A stretch of 64,000 nucleotides of DNA from Blastocystis sp. Blastoise (taxonomy: Eukaryota; Sar; Bigyra; Opalinata; Blastocystidae): positions 460,001 to 524,000 of the forward strand of contig JBBPEB010000009.1 in assembly GCA_039096225.1 (NCBI GenBank). The letters are read 5' to 3'. Made by a program: the position numbers and the translations under genes. The notes beneath the pieces are model-generated. The model made no database searches. It saw only the letters and a program-made list of their open reading frames with translations, and was not told the DNA's origin. Within the stretch, counting starts at the first letter, position 1. Each line of letters opens with the position of its first letter. Of the stretch, positions 26,853-38,715 are shown piece after piece.

Positions 26853-27781
26853 TTTATATAATATATAATATATATATGTTTTTCTTCTAATTGTTATCTA
26901 TAATTTATTACGATCATTTTATATTAAATACATTCATTTTTATTGTTAATTATCTTACTAAGTATTTTTATCGTTCTTTTTAATAAGCTTTAAATAGAAA
27001 AGAATATATTTTCAAAGTCATATATAATATATATACAAATAATTTAATAATATATATATCTAATATTCAATGGTTAGAATAAAGTATATTCTTTTCACTA
27101 CCTTCCCAATATTTTGTGACTCTTGTGGTGACTTTTTGTGATAGTCACTTTAAGTCACTTTAAGTCTGTTTATTTATGATTCAGTATAACAATATATATT
27201 TTTTCATCAAAAACTATCAAAAGTAACACATCTCTTTGTGACAATTGCGTCGCTGCAAAATAAAATGGGTATTTTGGAAGGCACTGTTTCAAATAAAAAC
27301 ATAATTGACAATAATTAATATATGATTAACATAAGAAAAAATTTGAGATTAAATGAATATATTGATGAATTATATACAAGCACAGATAATAAGAAATAGA
27401 TATATACATATATAATAATTTAAATAAATGAAATATCACTAAAAGAACACATTCAAATGAATTTATTATAAAGACATAGAACAACTACATAGAAATATAC
27501 AATAAAAGAAAGAAAAAGGAAAAACTTATTAAAACAGATAATTACTTAAATTGAAAGAGAGTAGAATTAAATATAAGGATTCATTAATTCATTAAAAAAA
27601 AACTTATAAAGAAGGAAATAAGAAAAAGAGGAAAAAACACGATTTTTAATATATTTGTTATAAATATATATATAAGAAATATAGTACTTGATGAAGAAAT
27701 TTACTTGAATATAATAAAATATTTATATATATAAAGAAAAGAAATAACAGGAGAAGAATATATAATAAGAATTATTCAAAA
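26853..27781. other. Convergent spacer between UBR and kinesin-like genes
   Basis: There is no gene. The middle part (about 27110-27290) is less AT-rich than its surroundings and holds a GTGACT/AGTCAC inverted-repeat block, entered separately. The rest is A-rich 3' UTR-like sequence of the minus-strand gene. Confidence 0.55.
27115..27166. repeat. GTGACT / AGTCAC double inverted repeat
   Basis: Two GTGACT words are followed by AGTCACTTTA and AGTCACTTTA in tandem. Each arm therefore has a direct repeat, and the arms are complementary. The block could form a hairpin or be a dyad binding site. It lies between two convergent 3' ends. Confidence 0.6.
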
Positions 27782-28126
27782 TTAAAGAACATGGCCAATT
27801 AAGTCTTTTTCAGCTTTATACTGATGTTCTAATTGCTGTCTTAATCGTTCATTCTCTTCTTCTAACGCTTTTAGTTTATTTTCAGTCTCTAAAGTGTGTG
27901 TATCCAAACGAGGCTATATATATTATATATTATATTATATATTATATTATATATTATATTATATATTATATTATATATTATATTATATATTATATTATAT
28001 TATATTATATTATATTATATATACAGTATCAGTGACTTCTTTTCTAGTTATATATATAGTATTTCCTTCTACCTTCTTTTCTAATTGACGTATATATACA
28101 CCATAAGAGTCTTTCATATTCTTTTG

Positions 28127-28171
<45 letters not shown>

Positions 28172-28347
28172 TAAAAAATGAATAAGTATAATAAATAGAT
28201 AATCGAATAAATAGAATAATAATAAACTATATATATATATACAGCAAATCGCAGATCTTGTATTTCTTTATCTTTTGAATCTCTTAAATCATTTAATTGA
28301 CGTTGATATTCTCTTTCTATATATGTACATATAAATAAATATATTTA

Positions 28348-28410
<63 letters not shown>

Positions 28411-31192
28411 ATTAAATATATAAATAAAAAAATAAATAAATAAATAAACAACTCTATATATACCTTTCTTTTCCATTTCTTTTAATTCAAATTCTTTTTG
28501 ATTTAATTTGGTATTTAATTGATTAATATCTTCTTCTTTTTGTTTTTCCATACTTAATGGTTCTTCTCCCACGGTAATTCGACGAATTCGGCTTAAAAAA
28601 TCAAGTGTATCATTCGTTTCAATTTGACAAACACAAGAAGATTCAATATGTCCCATAATTATTAATTGTGTTCCAGATAAAAAAGCAGGTCTTAATATTT
28701 GCGTTAACATACTATCTCTAAAAGGTATATATTTACTACCCTGTTCTAATGCTTTTATAACACTTGTAAATACAGATAATGATTTATTTATAGATTTTGA
28801 TATTTGTTCACGAGATGTATTCGTACGAGATAATGAATTTAAACGTCCAGTTCCCGCCAAACGAACAAGAGTTATACGAACAGGATGAGGTGCCAAAGGA
28901 GGGAAAACATTGATCTATATATATATATATATGAAGTTTATTATATTAATAAATAATGATATATACTTGATTCATACTAATTAATAATAGAATAAACATA
29001 ATAATAATAAATATAGAATAAATAGAATAATAAATATATAATAATATCACCATACAATAAATAATTGATGTGCGTCATTTGTGTTTCCTTCAAATAAATC
29101 TACTTTTTCTCTTTGTTCCTTATATTGATTAAACAAGGACCAACCTTCTTCTGCTTCTCTACATTCCTTCTGAGTAACACGCTCTAAATATACATGATCA
29201 CCTATACTTCGTATCTTTATAGTTGTATAAATATCTTTCATTTTTTCATTTAATTTCTTTTGAATTATTTTATTCTTATTAAATACACTAGCAACTTTTT
29301 CAGGTATAAAAAATAAATCTTTTACTTTCTCATCATGTATTTCTACATAAGATAAAGTAACAAGGGTTGGATTCCCGTGAGAATCACTAGAATCAGAAGA
29401 ACTTGATTTGATTTGATTATATTTAGTAAATAATTCATTCAATATATAATAAAGAATTCCTTTTTCTTCCTTTGTTCCTAAAACAGTATATTCTTTTCCA
29501 CTTTCTTTCTGTCCATAGAATATATAACACATATCTTTACCTTCATAAAGACTGTCTAATCCTCCATACATTCCTCTATATATATCATTCTGACTACAAT
29601 CACTATCAAATACATGTAAAAAATGATAAGTACGTTTTTCATGTAAAGTTTCATTATAAGCATATAACTCTTGATTATTTAATACTTCTACAGTCATAGG
29701 GGTTTGAAGATATAAACTAGGTCGAATACGTACATATACACGTATCTTTCGAAATGTAATGACTTCTCCTTTCTCTTCTAATTTCTTTAATATCTTTATA
29801 CGCTCTTCTAAAACATCATTTAAAGTATTATTATATTTATTTATAATTTTAGGTAAAGTATCTATAATAGATCGTATTAATATAGGTAATGATTCTTTTA
29901 TTTGTTCTAATAATTGTTTTAAATATTTACATATATCTAATAAATTATTTACAATAGGATTAATATCTTTACTATTCTTTAAAGTATCTAATAATGTATT
30001 TAATGATGGTTCAGGAATAGATAAATCTCCAAGAGAATTATTTAATGTTTGTACTGTGTTCATTAAGCTATCAACATCAGGTTTCAGATCATGCTTAAGT
30101 GTACTGAAAACATGATCTTTATAAATATCTTTTTGAGATCCTAATAAAGAAGGATCTTGATCTGCAATAATACTAGCATCTATATCTACTGGTTTATAAT
30201 CAAATAATGATTTAGTATTATATATATTATTCAAATTTGCAGGGTCATAATTAAATATAGAATTTTGTGATTCTGAATTTATAGAAGAAGAATCAGATAA
30301 ATTATCTGTTGTAGAATTTCGAATAGAATCATCAAAACTAAATCGTCTTCCATATGAAAAAGAATTTTCTAAAGAACGTAAAATTGGAGATTCCATTTGT
30401 GTTCTTTGATTTACTGCAGATATCGTTCTCATATGATAAGGAGGAATATTGTTTTCAGGTGTATCACGTGATAGTGTTCGATTTGAATTCGAATGAGGTG
30501 AAGAAATAGAATCATTTGAATCAGGAGATAATAAAGATAAATCTTGTAGAGTAGATGAATTTGGGAATGGCATAATAGGTGGAGAAAAAAGAGAAGAAGA
30601 TAAATCTAATTTAGTTTCTGATTGAAGAGGATTGACAGGAGGTATATAGCTAAATATATCTTGATTATATATAGAAAGAGAAGATTTAGGAGGCATAGAA
30701 ATATTTTTAGGATGAAGAATTGGAGAATGAATTGGAGATAATAATGGGGATTGTAAGGGTGATTGTAGGGGAGATTGTAAGGGTGATTGTAGGGGAGATT
30801 GTAGGGGTGATTGTAGAGGTGATTGTAGGGGTGATTGTAAGGGTATGTTATTGTGAATTTTGTTATCCTTATTATCATTCTTATTTTCATTATTATAATT
30901 ATTTTCTTTATTCTCTTCTTCTTCTTGTTTCTTTTCTTTATCCTTTATAATAGTATTCACAGTATGAATAGGAGAAGAAGGTAAAGAAGTCTTCGAAAGA
31001 GGAGAAACAGAAGGATTTATTGATCGTATAGATTCCTATATATATATATAGAATTATGTTATATATAGAGTATATATAATATAAATATACATATATATTA
31101 TTTCTTTGATCTTGATGTTGAGCTAGTTGATTTAATAACTATATATATATATAAGATATAATCGTAATAATGATAAATATATTAGGTATATA

Positions 31193-31262
<70 letters not shown>

Positions 31263-33735
31263 TTTTAATAAGCAGATTTCATTCATATATTCATTAGCTA
31301 AAGCTTCGTCACTCATTGTGTTTCCTTCATCATTAACGGCTTTTAACTGATTCCGAAGTGCGTCATCCAGTTCTTGAAATGATGAATAAGGTACATATGA
31401 ACTCTGTAGAATCACGGGAATAATAAGTTTATATTATTAATATTTATTTTATTATTATATTATTATAAAAAGAGGAGTAGAAAAGTATAATATAAATATA
31501 TAATATATATATATACATTATTATCATTAGAAATAGCATTTGGATCAATATTCTTAGCATTACACTATAGTATAATAATAAGAATAATAAATAAATAGTA
31601 ATATACTTTATTCATAAGATCATTTTCAATGCCTTTTAAAATAGTTAAATATGTATATATATTCTTGCTTCGAAGATCGTCTGAAATCTGCTGACATTCT
31701 TTTTCAGTCGCCTGATTATGATCCTCTAACTGACGTCGTAATATGCCCATAGCTTGAGGCTTTATAGATATATATATAAGTAAAAATAAATGATAATAAT
31801 TAGTATTAATAAGAATAGTATATATATAAATATACAGTCATAAGTTTTCCTTCTTCTTCGGTGATCAGACGAGTATTAATAGAAAGTGATTGAGGAAATG
31901 ATGTTTCCCCCATGGGAATTGATTGCTCTGTTGAGATATATGAAGGATTATTTGAATAAATAGTATTTTGAGAAGTAGAAAGATAATTGGTTGAAGGTTC
32001 AGATAATGATAATTGATTGGATAAATTCTGATGTTTTGGGGATTGTAATGGGGATTGTAATGGGGATTGTAATGGGGATTGTAATGGGGATTGTAAGGTT
32101 GATTGTAGAGGAGATTGTAAGGTTGATTGTAAGGTTGATTGTAGAGGAGATTGTAGAGGAGATTGTAAGGTTGATTGTAGAGGAGATTGTAAGGGGGATT
32201 GTAAGGGAGATTGAATAGAAGAAGAAGAAGATTTGATTTGATTTGCAGTATTTAACGGTTGTAAACACTCAACTTCATCAGCTAATGCAGATACTGTATG
32301 TAATAACTATATATAAATAAATCATATATATATATATATATAGAATACTTGTTGTTGATAGTATTCTAATTGTGTTTTCAGTTCATCGGGGGATGTCATG
32401 TGCTTAACAAGAATAGGGATTGGCTGATCTTTCAGTTCTGCTAAGATTTGTTCTGAAGTGGATTGAAAAGTAGCAGGAGAAACTGAATACAGCTATATAT
32501 AATTTATAAATAGAATATATGTAATATATAGAATAAAGAGAATAAAGAGAATATATATATATATATATATACTTGATTATTCATATGTTCAATATGTTTA
32601 ATAGCTTGTTCTGCTTGGTCGTTAAGTTCTGTTGGGGATAAAGGGGGATCTTCAGAATTATGTTCTTCTGGAGATTCTATAAATATATATATATATATTT
32701 ATATACAACTAATAAAAATATATATGTATATATACGTATATCATTTTGATTTTGAAATAATTGTTTAATATTATCATTTCCTTCTTTTTCTTTAGTAGGA
32801 ATTTCTACATATTTTGTAATCGTTTGAATAGAATGAATAACAGATCTCTTAATATAATTGATATATAGTGAATTGATATATATAATTAATAGAATATATA
32901 TATATACACATAGTTCTGCTTGTTGCTCATAATTGAGATTCACTAATAGATACATATATAATAGAAAAATAATAATAATATATATATACTTAATTCTTCA
33001 GGTATAATTGTATGTCTAAAAGCCTATATAAATAAATAAATATATATATATATATAATTATATATATATATAATTATACGGTATCATTATCATAATTCAT
33101 AACAACTGCTTCACATTCCCTATATGTATATACACATATATATAAACATATATATATATATATACTCAATATCTGGATGTGTTAAAAGATTAATATAACG
33201 GTCTTGTGTTTCCTATTAATAATAAATATAATATAATATAATAAATAAATAATATAAATAAATATATACATAGCTAATAGGAGATAATTCAGATATTTTT
33301 CTTAATTGATCCTAAATAATATATTATCGATTATCATAATTCTTTTAAACATATATATATACGATAGTTTGACGGACAAAATCAAAATCTTTGAATTGAG
33401 GTCTTAATAATAATATAGACTTTAATAGTTTTTCATATTCATAATTTAATTGATTTAATTTCTTCTTATTCTAGATTGAATCAAGTAAAATATATTTTAT
33501 GAAAAGATATATGTTTTTTACATACTTCTTCAATTTGTTGAGCAAGTTCCTTTCGTTCATCTTCAGAAGATTGAATATATTGTTGAAATAGAGTCTATAA
33601 GCAGTAGTATTGTAATATTGATAATGTTACTGATAATTCTTCTAATTGATTTTGTGTTTTGATGGCTAGTGATTTCCATTGTATCGAACTAATTAGACCT
33701 GAATAATAATTTAAATTCATTAATGTATTACTCAT
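27782..33735 (-). CDS. Kinesin-14-like protein with degenerate motor motifs
   Basis: The gene starts MSNTLMNLNYYSGLISSIQW at 33735 and ends DLIGHVL at 27782, through about 18 exons. The N-terminal half is predicted coiled coil (LFQQYIQSSEDERKELAQQI, YEYEKLLKSILLLRPQFKD) with two SPLQ repeat tracts. Next comes a motor domain (exons about 31037-29050 and 28917-28460): neck plus FRKIRVYVRIRP, P-loop GQKESGKEYT, then NTNDAHQLF in place of switch I and VRLAGTG in place of switch II. A C-terminal coiled coil follows (KLKALEEENERLRQQLEHQY). A helix leading into RKIRVYVRIRP is typical of kinesin-14 minus-end motors. Canonical motifs are GQTGSGKT, SSRSH and DLAGSE; here the P-loop Thr, the Ser-Ser-Arg and the switch II Asp and Glu are changed. 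It may bind microtubules without normal ATPase activity, as known for Vik1/Cik1-type partners. That function is inference; the family assignment is firm. Confidence 0.8.
27911..28022. repeat. TATATTATATATTAT minisatellite in kinesin intron
   Basis: A tandem array of a 15-bp AT-only unit decays into a TATAT run. It lies in the last intron of the minus-strand kinesin-like gene. The unit length is odd and not divisible into a simple TA repeat, so it is a true minisatellite rather than a TA slip tract. Confidence 0.75.
28341..28448. repeat. (AAAT)n tetranucleotide tract in kinesin intron
   Basis: About 100 bp of nearly pure AAAT/AATA repeat lies in the intron directly after the exon that ends the motor domain (EFELKEMEKK), on the minus strand. 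Confidence 0.8.
30728..30845 (-). repeat. In-frame SPLQ repeat tract 1
   Basis: A 12-bp unit read on the minus strand encodes Ser-Pro-Leu-Gln about eight times, fading into SPLLSPIHSPI. It lies in the long exon that precedes the motor domain of the kinesin-like gene. Each unit is a minimal Ser-Pro site for proline-directed kinases. Confidence 0.85.
31195..31258. repeat. (TA)n tract in kinesin intron
   Basis: A nearly pure TA run forms most of an intron following the exon that encodes NEYMNEICLLKD on the minus strand. Confidence 0.75.
32034..32216 (-). repeat. In-frame SPLQ/STLQ repeat tract 2
   Basis: The minus strand encodes about fifteen units of Ser-Pro-Leu-Gln or Ser-Thr-Leu-Gln within an upstream exon of the same kinesin-like gene, between NQIKSSSSSIQ and HQNLSNQLSL. 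It is the same 12-bp unit as tract 1, which lies more than 1 kb away in another exon. This suggests copying or parallel expansion. Confidence 0.85.
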
Positions 33736-34963
33736 ATACTATTATCCATTTAAATAATGTTTATTGAAAACAATTCTTTTTATATCGTCACAAAATGAAA
33801 ACAAAAATTGAAATGAAAAACTGTATACAAAATTATAAAAATTGTTTTCCCATGGTTTTCTGTTGCAATTACTGCGACAAGAGAAAAATAATCATAAATA
33901 AGCACTGTTACTAAGAATAATTTCAGAATATATCTGAATTTCTTTCAAGTTAAATCCAATTTTAGTCATTTATATCATGAAAAAAGAAAAGAGATCTGTT
34001 TTAAAGAATGTAATAAAGACATGTAAAGAGTATTATGTAAACGAAACAAAAGAAAAAAGCAAAACAGTAAAAATAAGCCAAAAAAAAAAACGATTCACAG
34101 TATTTTAAAAGTAAAAATAAAAAGTAGAAATTCATGGAATCAGAATATATAAATAATATAGTATACACACAATATAAAATGCTTAAATATAAGAAATTTG
34201 AAACAATATCAATGAAAAATTTAAAAATTAAAGTTAACAGCAAAAATACTCTTATATTAATAAAAAAAAATGGAAAAAGGAAAAATAAGGATATTAATAA
34301 TTACTGATTACATAAATAATAATCAGAAAATAGAAAATACGAATATATATAAGAGAAAGATAGATTATATAATAAAAATCTTGCATAGTAAATAAACTTG
34401 AATAATAACATGTTGAATAGAGAAGGAAGAGATTTGGAATATATATATAATGGTTTCAGGAAATATTCAGGTATATATAAAATATATAATAATAATATAT
34501 TTATTCATAGAAATGAGATATATAAAGATGTATATAACGGTAACAATAAATAAGAGAATTCACAACAAAAAGGAGGATAAATAAAATATATAAATAGAAA
34601 GATAAAAAGTATTTTTTAAAAATAGAAATAATTGTTAGAATATGAAAAATAAATTGAGAGTTATAGATAGTTATGGATAAATAAATATTATTCTATTTTA
34701 ATGAATAATATGGAATAAGTATGAAATAGTATAAATAAAAAGTATTATAAAAAATTAATAAATAGATATGAATATATTTAATATATTATAATACATATAT
34801 ATTAATATAATAAGCAATTCATAAAGATATAAAAAGTAGTATTACATGATAAACATATATCTATAAATATTCAAAAAATATATATATATTATATGTTTCA
34901 TAAATATAAATATTAATACTGATTTAAAATAGTATATAGATCAACATATATATATATATCAAA
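33736..34963. other. Intergenic spacer, no gene seen
   Basis: About 1.2 kb lies between the 5' end of the kinesin-like gene and the 3' end of the pseudokinase gene, both on the minus strand. It is very A-rich with no supported coding exon. The first 250 bp upstream of 33735 is slightly richer in G+C and is the likely kinesin promoter. Confidence 0.55.
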
Positions 34964-37195
34964 TTATAATTCTTGGATACGTTGTTTTACCGTGTTTATC
35001 GATGGCCTTTCCTTTTGTCCTCTCAAACAATCATATATAATCAATTTTACTTCTATATATTATTATTATTATATAGTAATTGACTCTTATAGATAATAAA
35101 TATAATAATAATAAAAATGTTATATATATAGATAAATATATATTTACTATCTTCAATTGAGTTAGGTAATTCTGGTTTTATTCCTTTTTCTGCATAAACG
35201 CGTAACTATAATCATATATAATAGAGTTATTTAAAAAGATATAAAATATATATAATAGATTTATTTAAAAAGATATAAAAACATATATAATAGATTTATT
35301 GAAAAAAATATATAATATATATAATAGATTTATTGAAAAAAATATATAATATCAATAATATATTTATTTAAAAAGATATAAAAAGATATATAATATATTT
35401 ATTTAAAATATACAAAGACATATAAATAAAATAGATTCAGTAGAGAATAAATATAAATATAAATATATACTGTATTACTATCAATACAAGGATAGTCTTC
35501 TTTAACCGCGGGGAAATACGATATACATAATAAATGACAATATATTTCAATCAACAGAATACCCAAACTGTATACATCACACTATATATAGAAAAAGAAT
35601 AATAACAGATATTATTATTATATGTATATATGTTGAAAAAGAATTATTATTATTATCATTACACATATGTTGAAAATGAATATAATTAATTGTCATTGCT
35701 AAAAATAATATATATACTTCGAAAGAATGTTCCATGAATGCTAATAACTCTGGTGCAACACTATATATATAAATATATATACATTATATATTATGAACTT
35801 AATATATATATACTGATTATTATGAACAGAGAGTAGAATATCTCCTTTTTCATTCATCGATTCATTTCTTGCGAGTCCCGCGATTTTTATTTGATATGTA
35901 TTATCATCATTTATAACAATAAATATAGATTCCGTCTATTGAAATTATATATAGCATAAAGTTATAAAATAATATATTATTATATATAGTATAGTTATAT
36001 AATAATATAATATAATATATATATATAACATATAATACATACAGATATATTTCCATGAATATAGTTTTGTCCGTGTAAATAGATAACACCATCACAAATC
36101 TCTATAAATAAAATAATAAATATTATTATATAGAAAATATATATATACGCAATAAAATTGATTTAATTATATCTTTTGTTAATCTAGACATAAAGATAAT
36201 AATATTTATTATAATAATTATTAATATGAATAGTATATATACACAATAGTTTTATTCAGTAATAACGTTTGAAGTGTACAAATGACGTTCTCTCTGCACA
36301 CATAAATTGAAATATGATTGGAGGATATCTCTTGTACGGAGTATCCATAGATCTTAAGTATATTTGGGTGATTAAATGAACTATAAGTATCAACACTGTC
36401 AATAACTGCCTTATTAATCTCTTTTTTATGTTTATACTTATATTCCTCTATTGTCAACGATATATCCCCTACTTGACTATATATTTAGAGATAGAATATT
36501 ATTAGTAGTAGTATATTGATTTATATATAATTTGTTTGATGTTATAATTTATATATTATTTAAGTTGTTATTTAAATAATAATAAAAAAATATAATTCGA
36601 AATATATATTATATACCCATAAAACAATCCATATTGATCTGTTTCTAGAATGGTTTCCTTTTTAATTAATTTATCAGGAGAAATGACTTCTATTTATGAA
36701 TAATATATAGAAATTATATATTATATAAATAGAATTAATAAAATAAATAAAATAAATAGAATAAAAAGAATAAAGAGAATAAAGAAATTAACTGGAATAA
36801 ATTGAATAAATAGAATAAAAAAAAACAACTCTAATAGCTCTTATAACTATAATAAATAATATACTAATATCATGTGTATTAAAATTAATAGCTTCTTCAA
36901 ATGGTTCTGAATAAGATTCGTTTTCGTACATATCCTCATCGTACGAAGGATATCCCTCCATTCCTTTTGAGAAACAGAATGAACCACTATTGCCGTTACG
37001 ATGAGGAGCACTAATACTGCGACGAATAGGCTTCGAGATCGTAGAGGGGGTTGTGGGGGTCTGAATGTTTTCATTGGATAAAAAAGAAGATTGTGACGAA
37101 CGACGCTCACGTGGTCTATATATACAATTATATAGATATAAGTGAATAACGTATATATAAAGAGAATACATATATATTTATTAAGCACAAAAAAA

Positions 37196-37232
<37 letters not shown>

Positions 37233-37962
37233 CAATTGTGGTGGTGAATTACAGAATAATTTATATATAGTTTCCACAACTTTTCTTAATGTTATTTCCT
37301 ATATATATGCAAAAAAAAATATTACAACTATAGATATTAAAACATAACTATTATATCATTATTCATTTAAAAAAAATAGTACACATATATATACAGGATT
37401 CCAATCTTTAACAATAGGATGTGTTAACATAAAAAATAAGTCTTTTGAAGAGAAATACTCATATTCCTCAATAATTTCCATATCTATAAATACATTTACA
37501 TTTTCAAAAAAAAAAAAGAATGAGATAAACGAAGAAATGATATATATAATAAAAATCTTGAGTTAAATGAATTAAACTCAAAGATAAGAGAAAGAAAAAG
37601 ACTTACCATTCAAAGGTTCATTATAAAAATAAAAAATAGGTCCTTTCTTTGGATAGTTCATACTGATCTGGATCAATACATATATCTGATGAGGTTCTTT
37701 GTGATGATAGTAATAAAAAACACCATAAAAATTATAAGAATGTTTACCTAAATGAGATTAAGAAGAGAAGATTATGCAATTACTTAATATTGTTTTGGAA
37801 GATACAAAAGCTCCATGCATCAACATCTCTGTAAATTGTGTCTCAATCAACGATTTCTAAAAACATAAGTGTAAATAAATCGATATCTTACATTGCTAAA
37901 TGCAGCTTCCCTTATAGTATTTAGGGCTTGCTGATTAGCATGGATTTTCAACCTCTCCATAG
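34964..37962 (-). CDS. E2/UEV-like domain fused to a pseudokinase
   Basis: Exons join in frame from MERLKIHANQQALNTIREAA (37962) to TVKQRIQEL (TAA at 34964-34966). The N-terminal about 150 residues look like a ubiquitin-conjugating (E2/UEV/RWD) fold: NFYGVFYYYHH, IQISMNYPKKGPIFYFY with the YPxxxP turn, then HPIVKDWNPEITLRKVVETI and LFCNSPPQL. No catalytic Cys is at the usual site. A Ser/Pro/Arg linker follows (PRERRSSQSSFLSNENIQT). The C-terminal half is kinase-like: FNHPNILKIYGY, ICDGVIYLHGQNYIHGNI, YQIKIAGLARN, VAPELLAFM, DVYSLGILLIEI, GRPSINTVKQRI. HRD is replaced by HGN and DFG by AGL, and the glycine loop is poor (LETDQYGLFYG), so it should be catalytically dead. The pairing resembles the RWD-kinase order of GCN2 but lacks an active kinase and a HisRS domain. 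It is probably a signalling or ubiquitin-pathway scaffold. Confidence 0.75.
35215..35435. repeat. About 35-bp tandem repeat in pseudokinase intron
   Basis: Around six imperfect copies of a unit containing ATATAATAGATTTATT followed by AAAAAGATATAAAA lie in one intron, between the exons encoding IKPELPNSIED and FPAVKEDYPC. Confidence 0.7.
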
Positions 37963-38715
37963 ATATTCACAAAACAATCTAAAAGATATATAAACACAAA
38001 GGCTTTTTATCTTTACGGTTATTGTGTTTTTTCTCTAGAAAAAATGGTATTCTCACGATTATTCAAGGATTTATATTTTTTTATTTTTTTTCAAGAAGAA
38101 AGGTAAGAAAGGAATCACATTTAATGGGTAGGACTATTTTTTATAATTTTTGAATAATAAAATTGGTTTTGAATGTTAAAAATATATATAAAAATGGATT
38201 TTATAGTGAACACATCACAGGAATACATTCAAAAGATATTTTATTTGTAGACTCTTTGGTTTTATGTGAATCATCATCAAAAAACAATTTTTCTTTTCTC
38301 TTTTGTGTTACAGAGAGTAACATATATATTATAAAAAGCATATATCAAGAATCATATTTATCGCACAAACGATATGTGTTTCTTATCATACATTATATTT
38401 ATTCATTTTTCATTGTAACATAATTGTTTAATGTATTAATACATATTAATTATGAATTTGGCTTGTTTTTCGCACTATCATAAAACTGTCATGTCTGTAG
38501 TTTTATAGATAAATTGTTCTACAAGTTGACCATAATGGATTCATAGAGATTCACTAAATATATGTAGTTGAGCAAATAAAGAAATCCTATAAATGAGTTC
38601 TTGATCTATTTGAAAAAAACCATAAAACACAAGGTATTCTATTGGGAACTTTTAAGAAAAACATTTCTGTTTCTTTACAGATTCATCTTTTTGATTCTAT
38701 CCATATAATTAATTA
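37963..38715. promoter_or_regulatory. Divergent intergenic region
   Basis: About 750 bp separate the pseudokinase start (minus) from the membrane-protein start (plus), so both promoters are expected here. An open frame at 38163-38423 has low-complexity content and no family resemblance, so it is not called as a gene. Confidence 0.4.

Noticed and set aside
38163-38423. 86-codon open frame with one possible hydrophobic end
   Set aside because: No family resemblance, no fitting splice partners, and position within a divergent promoter region.
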